Of a stretch of DNA of 64,000 nt, positions 43,325 to 50,082 are shown in pieces. The notes below the pieces were generated by a model. The model was not told the DNA's origin and ran no database searches. It saw only the letters and a program-made list of their open reading frames with translations. Source of the DNA: Streptomyces actuosus. Lineage in GTDB: Bacteria > Actinomycetota > Actinomycetes > Streptomycetales > Streptomycetaceae. The stretch covers positions 124,001-188,000 of the forward strand of contig NZ_JAFFZS010000012.1 of assembly GCF_016921115.1 (NCBI RefSeq), written 5' to 3'. Made by a program: the position numbers and the translations under genes. How positions within the stretch are numbered: the stretch's first letter is position 1; each line of letters starts with the position of its first letter.

Positions 43325-44884
43325 ATGAGTGTCGGCCTCCTCGCCCGACGGCCGCCGCGCGGCGCCACGGCGCTGCGCGGCGGCCGCTTCCGGCGCCCCT
43401 CGCCGTACCAGGTCTTCGGCCTGCTGTTCTGGCTGGTGATGTCGCTGGCGTACTGGCGGGTGCCGCTGTGCTGCGACGCCGGGCAGCACGCCGCGGTGGT
43501 CGAGCGGCTGTCGGCGCACCTGCTCGCACCGCGCCATCCGATGGCGGACCTGCCGGGCGCCGGCAGCCCCTACTACTCGCCGTACGCCGTCGCGGAGGGC
43601 GCGTTCGCCCGGTCGACGGGGCTGGGCGGCTGGGAGGTGGTGCGGCTCGCCGGGCCGCTGAACCTGCTGGTGCTGCTGACCGGCATCGGCCGCTTCGTGC
43701 GGGTCCTGACACCGCGGCCGTGGGCGCCGGTCCTCGCGCTCGCCGCGATGACCCTGCTGTGGGGCACCGAGCGGGCGTGGTGGAGCGGCTACCTGGGCCT
43801 GATGTCGATGACCGGCAACCTCGGCTACCCGTCCACCTTCGCGATCGGGCTCACCTTCTGGGCCTGGGCGCTGACGGGCGCGAGGGCGCGGGACACCGGC
43901 GGGGTGCGCTACGTCGGCCCGACCGGGCTGCGCGGCTTCGCCGGGTACGCGGCACTCGGCGCGCTGTACGGCACGATCCTGCTGGTCCACCCGATCACCT
44001 CGGTCGCGGCGGTGACCGGCGGGGCCGCGTTCGTCGCCGGATGGCAGCGGAACTGGTCGCGTGCGGTGCTGGCGCGCTGGGCGGTGACGGGAGCGGCGGC
44101 GGTGCTGGCGGCCCGGTCGTGGCCGTACTTCGACGCGTTCGCACTGGCCGGGAACACCACCGTCGACGGGATCCACCGGCGGCTGTACGACGACCTGCCG
44201 GCCCACTTCTGGCTGGCGCTGCTGGTGGGCCTGCCGGTGCTGTGGCTGCGCGCGAGGCGGTCGTGGCGGGACCCGCTGGTGCTGATGTTCGCCGTTGACT
44301 GCCTGGTGGTGGCGTACGGCTGGGCCAGCGGCCACTACACCTACGGCCGCATCCTCGGCCTGACGCTGGTCCCGCTGCAGTTCGCGCTCGCCGTGGAGCT
44401 GGCGCAGCCCCGGCCCTGGCGTCCTCGGCGGCGACTGCTGGGCGTGGTCGCGGCGGCCGGGGCCCTGACCGGCTTCCTGACCGTGCAGGCCGGGGCGGTG
44501 GTGCCGCGCTCACTGGATCCGGTGGGCTTTCCACAGCCGCCGCGCTGGCCGTCGTACACATGGGCCGCGCAGTACATCCGGCCGGGCGAGGTCGTGCTGA
44601 CGGACGGCTACCACGCCGTCCGCATGATCGCCGGATACGGCCCCGATCTGGTGGCGCCGGCCTGGCCCGACCCGGCGCTGCCCGAGGCGGAGCGGCAGCG
44701 CCGGGTCGCCGACGTCCGCGCCTACCTCGCCGACGACTCGACCCGCGCCGAGCGGGCCGCCGTGGTCCGCCGCGACCACGTGCGCTGGCTGCTGCTGACG
44801 CGCCGGCGGCGGGTGCCCGAGGAGGCGGTGGTGGTGGCGTGGAGTCGGCGGACGGGAGAGGTGCTGGCGCGGGTCGGGCGCTGA
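43325..44884 (+). CDS. Polytopic membrane protein of the wall-polymer cluster, possible glycosyltransferase
   Basis: The 519-residue protein has about ten to twelve hydrophobic helices (FGLLFWLVMSLAYWRVPL, VVRLAGPLNLLVLLTGIGRF, FWLALLVGLPVLWL). A loop after the first helix carries CCDAGQHAAVVERL, and a soluble C-terminal domain of about 110 residues follows. The topology, with an acidic residue in the first extracellular loop, recalls GT-C lipid-linked glycosyltransferases. I cannot name a subfamily. It follows the second GT2-TagF gene by 214 bases on the same strand. ATG 43325 is chosen; no strong Shine-Dalgarno is seen. Confidence 0.72.
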   Translation: MSVGLLARRPPRGATALRGGRFRRPSPYQVFGLLFWLVMSLAYWRVPLCCDAGQHAAVVERLSAHLLAPRHPMADLPGAGSPYYSPYAVAEGAFARSTGLGGWEVVRLAGPLNLLVLLTGIGRFVRVLTPRPWAPVLALAAMTLLWGTERAWWSGYLGLMSMTGNLGYPSTFAIGLTFWAWALTGARARDTGGVRYVGPTGLRGFAGYAALGALYGTILLVHPITSVAAVTGGAAFVAGWQRNWSRAVLARWAVTGAAAVLAARSWPYFDAFALAGNTTVDGIHRRLYDDLPAHFWLALLVGLPVLWLRARRSWRDPLVLMFAVDCLVVAYGWASGHYTYGRILGLTLVPLQFALAVELAQPRPWRPRRRLLGVVAAAGALTGFLTVQAGAVVPRSLDPVGFPQPPRWPSYTWAAQYIRPGEVVLTDGYHAVRMIAGYGPDLVAPAWPDPALPEAERQRRVADVRAYLADDSTRAERAAVVRRDHVRWLLLTRRRRVPEEAVVVAWSRRTGEVLARVGR

Positions 44885-44897
44885 CGCGGGACCTGCG

Positions 44898-45311
44898 TCA
44901 CTCGATGACGAGGTCGACCGGGATGTTGCCGCGGGTGGCGTTGGAGTAGGGGCAGACCTGGTGGGCGCTCTCGACCAGCTTGCGGCCGGTGGCCTCGTCC
45001 ACCGTCGCGGGCAGTTCGACGCGGAGGGTGACGGCGAGCCCGAAGCCCTCGCCGTCCTTGCCGATCGAGACCTCGGCGGTCACCGCGGCGTCGCTGACGT
45101 CCACCTTGGCCTGGCGGCCGACCAGCCCCAGCGCGCTGCCGAAGCAGGCGGCATAGCCGGCGGCGAAGAGCTGTTCGGGGTTGGTGCCCAGACCGTTGCC
45201 GCCCAGCGCGACCGGCATGGCCAGCGCGAGGTCGATCGCCCCGTCGGAGCTGACGGTGCGGCCCTCGCGGCCGTGGGTGGCGGTGGCGACGGCGGTGTAC
45301 AGCGCGTCCAT
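44898..45311 (-). CDS. ohr: Organic hydroperoxide resistance protein Ohr
   Basis: The 137-residue thiol peroxidase of the Ohr/OsmC family reduces organic hydroperoxides in the cytoplasm. Both catalytic cysteines are present: Cys56 in GYAACFGSAL and Cys120 in HQVCPYSNATRGN. The supporting NPEQLFAAG glutamate is also present. It has normal family length. ATG 45311 is used rather than far-upstream frame extensions that overlap ohrR. It is divergent from the MarR-type ohrR gene with a palindromic operator between them. It is convergent with the membrane protein gene at a distance of 13 bases. Confidence 0.96.
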   Translation of the reverse strand: MDALYTAVATATHGREGRTVSSDGAIDLALAMPVALGGNGLGTNPEQLFAAGYAACFGSALGLVGRQAKVDVSDAAVTAEVSIGKDGEGFGLAVTLRVELPATVDEATGRKLVESAHQVCPYSNATRGNIPVDLVIE

Positions 45312-45380
45312 GCGTGAACCATCCCTTACGAAGTCGGGTTCCGGCCGGCCCGGTCGGGCCCACCGCACCAAAGTAGAGCA

Positions 45381-45400
45381 CACAATTAAGTTGTGCACAA
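45381..45400. promoter_or_regulatory. OhrR operator between ohr and ohrR
   Basis: CACAATTAAGTTGTG at 45381-45395 is a near-perfect, AT-rich palindrome in a GC-rich setting. It is followed by the overlapping palindrome TTGTGCACAA (45391-45400). It resembles known OhrR/MarR operators of the ACAATT-AATTGT type and sits 70 bases from ohr and 32 bases from ohrR. Confidence 0.75.
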
Positions 45401-45431
45401 CTGGTTGGGGAGCAAGGGCTACCCTTTGGAC

Positions 45432-45920
45432 ATGACCCCGCTCCAGCCCGCCCCCGCCGCAGAGGACGACTGGCTCCGCCTGGACCACCAGATCTGCTTC
45501 TCGCTGCACGCCGCGTCCCGCGCCTTCAACGGCGTGTACCGCGTGATCCTCAAGGACCTCGGCCTCACCTACCCCCAGTACCTGGTGATGCTGGTCCTGT
45601 GGGAACGGGGCGAGCTGCCCGTCAAGAAGCTGGGTGAGCACCTGCGGCTCGACTCCGGCACGCTCTCCCCGCTGCTGAAGCGGCTGGAGGCGGCCGGACT
45701 CGTCCGGCGCGAGCGCAGCGCCCGCGACGAGCGCTCGGTGCAGGTCGGGCTCACCGAGGAGGGCAGCGCGCTGCGGGAACGCGCCCGCCAGGTGCCGCGC
45801 CGGATCGCTGCGGCCACCGGCTGCGACGTCGAGGAGATCCGCACCCTGCGCGAACGCCTCGACGAACTCACCACGGCACTCGACGCGGCAGCCCTGCAGG
45901 AGGCCCCTGGTTGCTCCTGA
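45432..45920 (+). CDS. ohrR: MarR-family organic peroxide sensor OhrR
   Basis: The 162-residue repressor has the OhrR N-terminal pattern DHQICFSLHAASRAF, with the peroxide-sensing Cys at residue 22. The winged helix reads LVMLVLWERGELPVKKLGEHLRLDSGTLSPLLKRLEAAGLVRRER with wing RDERSVQVGLT. Oxidation of Cys22 should release it from the operator next to ohr. Only one other cysteine clearly stands out, near the C terminus (TGCDVEE). ATG 45432 is chosen; upstream in-frame codons overlap the operator. Confidence 0.94.
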   Translation: MTPLQPAPAAEDDWLRLDHQICFSLHAASRAFNGVYRVILKDLGLTYPQYLVMLVLWERGELPVKKLGEHLRLDSGTLSPLLKRLEAAGLVRRERSARDERSVQVGLTEEGSALRERARQVPRRIAAATGCDVEEIRTLRERLDELTTALDAAALQEAPGCS

Positions 45921-46336
45921 CCGCACCGCGCCGGACGCCCCCGCCCACGGCCTCGACGGACGCCTCTACTCGACCGTCCGGCAGCCCGGTGCGGCGGCAC
46001 CGCCCTCTCCCCGGGCGGCGCGACCGCGCAGGCGGCGACGACCACGGGTGCCCGCCTCCACATCGCCGCCGGGCTCCCCGCACCACGGGGCGCACCGGAC
46101 ACACGCGGCACCCCCGGCGTCCTCCTGCGGCACCGGCCCCCTTCGCGGCCCGGCCGCCCGCCCCCGAGCCCCCGCCGCTCCCGCGGACCTGCACGACGTC
46201 CGGTGCGGCCCACACGGCCCGGCCCGACGCCGCCCCGCATCCCCCGCACCGGCGACCGCACCCGGACCGTCGTGGACCGCACGTGGACCCCACCAGCTCT
46301 CCGCAAGCACCTCCCAGGGCGCCGCTCGTCCCGCTC
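45921..46336. other. Gene-free stretch between ohrR and the ankyrin gene
   Basis: About 415 bases with no supported gene. Both strands have long open frames because of GC bias, but the translations are Pro/Arg/His or Gly/Ala low complexity. It may be remnant DNA. No hairpin stood out. Confidence 0.45.
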
Positions 46337-46756
46337 CTACCGCCCGCCCGGGACGGCTCCCGCGGCGCGCAGCACGGCGGCGGTCTCCTCGTGCCGCCCC
46401 GTCAGGGCCCACTCCAGCGGGGTGCAACCCGCTCCCCGGTCCTCGCGCAGACCGGGAGCGGCACCGTGTGCGAGCAGCGCCCGCACCGTCTCGGTGTGGC
46501 CCCAGCAGGCCGCCCCGCACAGCGGCGTGCCCTCCGAACCGTGCCCGCTCTCGGTGTCCGGCGACGCCCCGGCCGCCAGCAGCCTCAGCACGATGTCCGT
46601 CGCTCCGTGCACGGACGCCGCGTACAACGGCGTGGTGCCCTCCCCGTTCGCCGCCGCCGGTGAGGCGCCGGCCCGCAGCAGCGCCTCGACCTCGGTCGGC
46701 TGCCCGAGTACCGCCGCCGTCACGAGCCGGCTCGCGAGCTTCTTGCGCTTACGCAT
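46337..46756 (-). CDS. Small ankyrin-repeat protein
   Basis: The 139-residue protein is almost entirely ankyrin repeats: TPLYAASVHGATDIVLRLL, GTPLCGAACWGHTETVRALL and TPLEWALTGRHEETAAVLRA, each with the TPL turn and hydrophobic helix pair. A basic start, MRKRKKLASRL, precedes them. It is a protein-protein interaction module with no enzymatic domain; the partner is unknown. ATG 46756 is chosen. GTG 46762, two codons upstream, is equally possible, and no clear Shine-Dalgarno decides it. It faces the ohrR gene convergently. Confidence 0.8.
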   Translation of the reverse strand: MRKRKKLASRLVTAAVLGQPTEVEALLRAGASPAAANGEGTTPLYAASVHGATDIVLRLLAAGASPDTESGHGSEGTPLCGAACWGHTETVRALLAHGAAPGLREDRGAGCTPLEWALTGRHEETAAVLRAAGAVPGGR

Positions 46757-46950
46757 GTTCACGACGATCAGGCTAGGACGGCGAGCCGGCACTTGCCCGC
46801 CCTTTACGCTGCCGCCATGCCCGCCTCCGGCCACCGACCCTGCGGCCCCACGGACCCCGTCCCCGTGGTGCCCGCTCCTGCGCATGCCGTCTCGGCGGAT
46901 CCCGCCGCCACGGAGCCCCCGGCAGCACGTACCGGGGCCGTACCGGCCGT

Positions 46951-47229
46951 GTGCCGGGGGCCGTGATCGGCTCGGCCGTGGGCGACGCGCCGGGTGCGCC
47001 CTTCGAGGGCGGGCCCGAAGGGGCCTTCTCGGCGCGGTTCCCGCAGGCCGGGCAGGGCGGTGAGATGTGCGGGGGCGGCGGCCGGCAGCCCGGGGAGGCG
47101 ACCGACGACACCCAGATGGCTGTGCTCGTCGCCGAGCCCCCGCTGGAACGGGGCGGCCTGGACGGCGCGGACGCCTTCGGCCGCTTCCGGCAGGACGGGC
47201 CGGTGGACGGCCCGGTCACAGGGCCCTGA
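46951..47229 (+). pseudogene. Truncated ADP-ribosylglycohydrolase remnant
   Basis: This 92-codon frame begins like a DraG/ADP-ribosylglycohydrolase. AVIGSAVGDAPGAPFEGGPE corresponds to the first conserved block, and EATDDTQMAVLVAE matches the metal-binding TDDTQM block. Family proteins are about 300 residues with further metal ligands near the C terminus. Here the frame stops about 35 residues after TDDTQM, overlapping the end of the convergent TetR gene, and nothing downstream continues it. A 3' deletion is the simplest explanation. Catalysis is not expected. Confidence 0.7.
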
Positions 47230-47851
47230 GCGCCTCGGTCGTCGTGCGGGTCAGGGCGTCCAGGTAGCCCCGGGGCAGCTTGGGGCTGCGGATCACCACC
47301 GAGCGCCAGTACAGCGGGCCCGAGATGATGTCCAGCGCCAGTTGCTCGTCCTGCTCCCCGAGGTTCTCGCGGATCTCCCCCCGCCGCTGCGCCGCCGCCA
47401 CGATCCCGCTGGCCACACTGTCCTGCCCCTCGCGCAGCGCCTTCTGCATCGCCTCGGCGATGTCCGGGTTCCGGGCCGCCTCGGCCTGGAGGTCGGGGAT
47501 GACCTGGGAGGCCACGGGGTGGCGCAGCGCGCGCGAGGTCACCTCGTACAGCAGGCGCAGGTCGCCCTGGAGGGTGCCCGTGTCCGGGGTCGGCAGGCCC
47601 ATCACGGCGAGCGCGGACACCACGTCCAGCACCAGGTGCAGCTTCGAGCGCCAGCGCCGGTACACCGCCGTCTTGCCCACGCCGGCGCGCCGCGCGATGC
47701 CCTCGATGGACATGCGGGCGTAGCCGACCGCCGCGAGCTCCTCGAAGACGGCCGCACGGATCGCCTCGGTCACGTCCTCCCGGAGCACGGCGGCCCCGGC
47801 GGGTTGCCTCCGGCGCGGTCGGGGCTGGGGCCCGTCGGCGTTCGTGGTCAT
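47216..47851 (-). CDS. TetR-family transcriptional regulator
   Basis: The 211-residue protein has an N-terminal helix-turn-helix (about 30-75: IRAAVFEELAAVGYARMSIEGIARRAGVGKTAVYRRWRSK). A TetR C-terminal ligand domain follows (LYEVTSRALRHPVASQVIPD and DIISGPLYWRSVV, the TetR_C_11-like pattern). It is divergent from the TagG-type exporter permease and probably controls it or itself. ATG 47851 is used; an ATG four codons upstream is also in frame. Confidence 0.9.
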   Translation of the reverse strand: MTTNADGPQPRPRRRQPAGAAVLREDVTEAIRAAVFEELAAVGYARMSIEGIARRAGVGKTAVYRRWRSKLHLVLDVVSALAVMGLPTPDTGTLQGDLRLLYEVTSRALRHPVASQVIPDLQAEAARNPDIAEAMQKALREGQDSVASGIVAAAQRRGEIRENLGEQDEQLALDIISGPLYWRSVVIRSPKLPRGYLDALTRTTTEALRAL

Positions 47852-48054
47852 GCCGACCAGCATAGGGGCGTTACGACGAAACGGTTGCGTTCCAACGTCA
47901 GATCGGCCTACGCTCGCGTTGCGACGATACGGTCCCGTCCCGACGTAAGAAAACGGTGAGGAGACGCGTGAGGTCGCCCGGACGACGTCCCGGCGACCGG
48001 CCCCCCTCCTTCCGGCACATCACCACCCCCCTCCACCGAACGAAAGCAGCGGAT

Positions 48055-48972
48055 GTGAGCCAGGTCCTCCACACACCGCCCCGGCAGGCCCCCACGGCCG
48101 ACGACCTCGACCTGGCGGCGCTGGCCGCCCGCCACGGCCTGACCGTCAGCGGCGCCCGCCCGTCCCTGCCCGAGTACGTGCGCCAGCTGTGGGCCCGCCG
48201 CCACTTCATCACCGCCTTCGCCACCGCCAAGCTCACCGCCCAGTACAGCCAGGCCAAGCTGGGCCAGGTCTGGCAGGTGATGACCCCGCTGCTGAACGCG
48301 GCCGTGTACTTCTTCATCTTCGGTGTGCTGATCGGCACCAGGGACGGCGTGGACGACTTCGTGCCGTTCCTGGTCACGGGCGTGTTCATGTGGACGTTCA
48401 CGCAGAACTCGATCATGGCGGGTACGCGCGCGGTCTCCGGCAACATCGGCCTGGTGCGCGCCCTGCACTTCCCGCGGGCCGCACTGCCGATCTCCTTCTG
48501 CCTCCAGCAGCTCCAGCAGCTGCTGTTCTCGATGATCGCGCTGATCGGCATCCTGCTCTGCTTCGGCGTGCCGGTCGCGACGTCCTGGGTGCTGGCCGTG
48601 CCGGTCCTGCTGCTGCAGTCCGGGTTCAATGTCGGCGTCACCATGGTCATGGCCCGCCTGGGTGCGAACACCCCGGACATCGCGCAGCTGATGCCGTTCA
48701 TCCTGCGCACCTGGATGTACACCTCGGGCGTCATGTGGAGCATCGACGCGACGCTGCGCAACAGCAACATGCCCGAGTGGGCGATCACGGCGATGCGGTG
48801 CCAGCCGGGCGCCGTCTACATCGACCTGATGCGTTTCGCGCTGATCGACAGTTTCCACGCCGACCACCTGCCCCCGCACGTGTGGGCGGTCGCGGCAGGC
48901 TGGGCGGTGGTCGTCGGCATCGGCGGCTTCATCTACTTCTGGAAGGCTGAGGAGACCTACGGCCGTGGCTGA
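48055..48972 (+). CDS. tagG: Polysaccharide/teichoic acid ABC exporter permease (TagG/Wzm type)
   Basis: The 305-residue ABC-2 permease has six helices. The cytosolic N-terminal part reads LPEYVRQLWARRHFITAFATAKLTAQYSQAKLGQVWQ, and the helices include LLNAAVYFFIFGVLIGT and FVPFLVTGVFMWTFTQNSI. With the next gene it exports an undecaprenyl-linked wall polymer. GTG 48055 gives the family-typical N terminus. GTG 47968 has the stronger Shine-Dalgarno (GAGGAG) but adds 29 Arg/Pro-rich residues, so the start is uncertain. Its stop overlaps the tagH-like start. It could export the product of the GT2-TagF cluster 5 kb upstream. Confidence 0.88.
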   Translation: MSQVLHTPPRQAPTADDLDLAALAARHGLTVSGARPSLPEYVRQLWARRHFITAFATAKLTAQYSQAKLGQVWQVMTPLLNAAVYFFIFGVLIGTRDGVDDFVPFLVTGVFMWTFTQNSIMAGTRAVSGNIGLVRALHFPRAALPISFCLQQLQQLLFSMIALIGILLCFGVPVATSWVLAVPVLLLQSGFNVGVTMVMARLGANTPDIAQLMPFILRTWMYTSGVMWSIDATLRNSNMPEWAITAMRCQPGAVYIDLMRFALIDSFHADHLPPHVWAVAAGWAVVVGIGGFIYFWKAEETYGRG

Positions 48973-49798
48973 GCAGACCCTCGCACGCACCCCCGAGCAG
49001 ACCCCCGCCCCCGCCGCCACCCCGGCCGGGGAACCGATCCCGACCGTCGTCGTCGACGGCGTCGACATCGTCTACAAGGTCAACGGCACCGGCTCCGGCC
49101 GCGGCTCCGCCACCGCCGCCCTCAACCGCATCATGCGCCGCAAGGAGGCCGAGAAGTCCTCCGGGGTGCGCCGGGTGCACGCCGTGAAGAACGTGTCGTT
49201 CGTCGCCTACAAGGGCGAGGCGGTGGGCCTGATCGGCACCAACGGCTCCGGCAAGTCCACCCTGCTCAAGGCCGTCGCCGGCCTGCTCCCGGTGGAGAAC
49301 GGCCGGATCCTCACCGACGGCCAGCCCTCCCTCCTCGGCGTCAACGCGGCCCTGATGAGCGACCTGACCGGGGAGCGCAACGTGTACCTCGGCGGCCTGG
49401 CGATGGGCATGTCCCGCGCCGAGATCAAGGAGCGGTACGAGGACATCGTCGACTTCTCGGGCATCAACGACAAGGGTGACTTCATCACCCTGCCGATGCG
49501 CACCTACTCCTCCGGCATGTCCGCCCGCCTGCGCTTCTCCATCGCCGCGGCCAAGAACCACGACGTCCTCCTCATCGACGAGGCCCTGGCCACCGGCGAC
49601 GCCAGGTTCCAGAAGCGCTCCGAGGAACGCATCCGCGAGCTGCGCAAGGAAGCCGGCACGGTGTTCCTGGTCAGCCACAGCAACGCATCGATCCGCGACA
49701 CCTGCGAGCGGGTGCTCTGGCTGGAGCGCGGCGAGCTGCGTATGGACGGCCCGACCGACGAGGTGCTCCGGCAGTACGAGAAGTTCACCCGCCGCTGA
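48965..49798 (+). CDS. tagH: Polysaccharide/teichoic acid ABC exporter ATPase (TagH/Wzt type)
   Basis: The 277-residue ATPase has Walker A GLIGTNGSGKSTLLK (near residue 90), the signature YSSGMSARLRFSIAAA, Walker B VLLIDEALATGD and switch FLVSHS. The long region before Walker A (VNGTGSGRGSATAALNRIMRRK) and the LLGVNAALMSDLTGERNVYL stretch are typical of TagH-class exporters. It has no Wzt-like C-terminal carbohydrate-binding domain. The GTG start at 48965 overlaps the permease stop by eight bases, so the pair is coupled. Four hairpins follow its stop. Confidence 0.94.
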   Translation: MAEQTLARTPEQTPAPAATPAGEPIPTVVVDGVDIVYKVNGTGSGRGSATAALNRIMRRKEAEKSSGVRRVHAVKNVSFVAYKGEAVGLIGTNGSGKSTLLKAVAGLLPVENGRILTDGQPSLLGVNAALMSDLTGERNVYLGGLAMGMSRAEIKERYEDIVDFSGINDKGDFITLPMRTYSSGMSARLRFSIAAAKNHDVLLIDEALATGDARFQKRSEERIRELRKEAGTVFLVSHSNASIRDTCERVLWLERGELRMDGPTDEVLRQYEKFTRR

Positions 49799-49863
49799 TG
49801 CGGTGCCCGGGCGGGCGAGCCGGTGAACCGTTCCGGTCGCGGCACCGGACCGACCGGCATACG

Positions 49864-49897
49864 GCGAGGGGCGCCCCGATCACGGGGCGCCCCTCGC
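49864..49897. terminator. Hairpin 1 of 4 after the exporter operon
   Basis: GCGAGGGGCGCCCC and GGGGCGCCCCTCGC form a perfect 14-bp stem around a 6-nt loop (GATCAC). Confidence 0.85.
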
Positions 49898-49950
49898 TGT
49901 ACGGGCCCCTCGCGCAGGGACCGTGCGTCTTCTTCCTGCTCGTCCTTCTT

Positions 49951-49992
49951 CTTCGTCCACCACGGCCCCGATCGGGTCCGTGGTGGACGAAG
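49951..49992. terminator. Hairpin 2 of 4 after the exporter operon
   Basis: CTTCGTCCACCACGG (49951-49965) and CCGTGGTGGACGAAG (49978-49992) form a perfect 15-bp stem. The 12-nt apical part contains the palindrome CCCGATCGGG, so the structure is one long hairpin. Confidence 0.85.
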
Positions 49993-50001
49993 TACCGCCC
50001 G

Positions 50002-50026
50002 CTCACGGCCCCGAGCGGGCCGTGAG
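50002..50026. terminator. Hairpin 3 of 4 after the exporter operon
   Basis: CTCACGGCCC and GGGCCGTGAG form a perfect 10-bp stem with a 5-nt loop. Confidence 0.75.
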
Positions 50027-50041
50027 GGTCTTCCTGCCGCC

Positions 50042-50075
50042 GGGCTCGTGCGGCACGGGCGCGCCGCACGAGCCC
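50042..50075. terminator. Hairpin 4 of 4, adjoining the gdhB stop
   Basis: GGGCTCGTGCGGC and GCCGCACGAGCCC form a perfect 13-bp stem with an 8-nt loop. It ends eight bases before the gdhB stop codon, so it probably terminates gdhB on the minus strand. Confidence 0.85.
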
Positions 50076-50082
50076 AACCGGC

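Noticed and set aside
37340..44884. A secondary-metabolite biosynthetic cluster
   Set aside because: Enzymes are wall-polymer glycosyltransferases and polyol-phosphate transferases; there are no PKS, NRPS, terpene or RiPP core genes.
45921..46336. A protein gene on either strand between ohrR and the ankyrin gene
   Set aside because: All frames are Pro/Arg/His or Gly/Ala low complexity with no ribosome site or motif.
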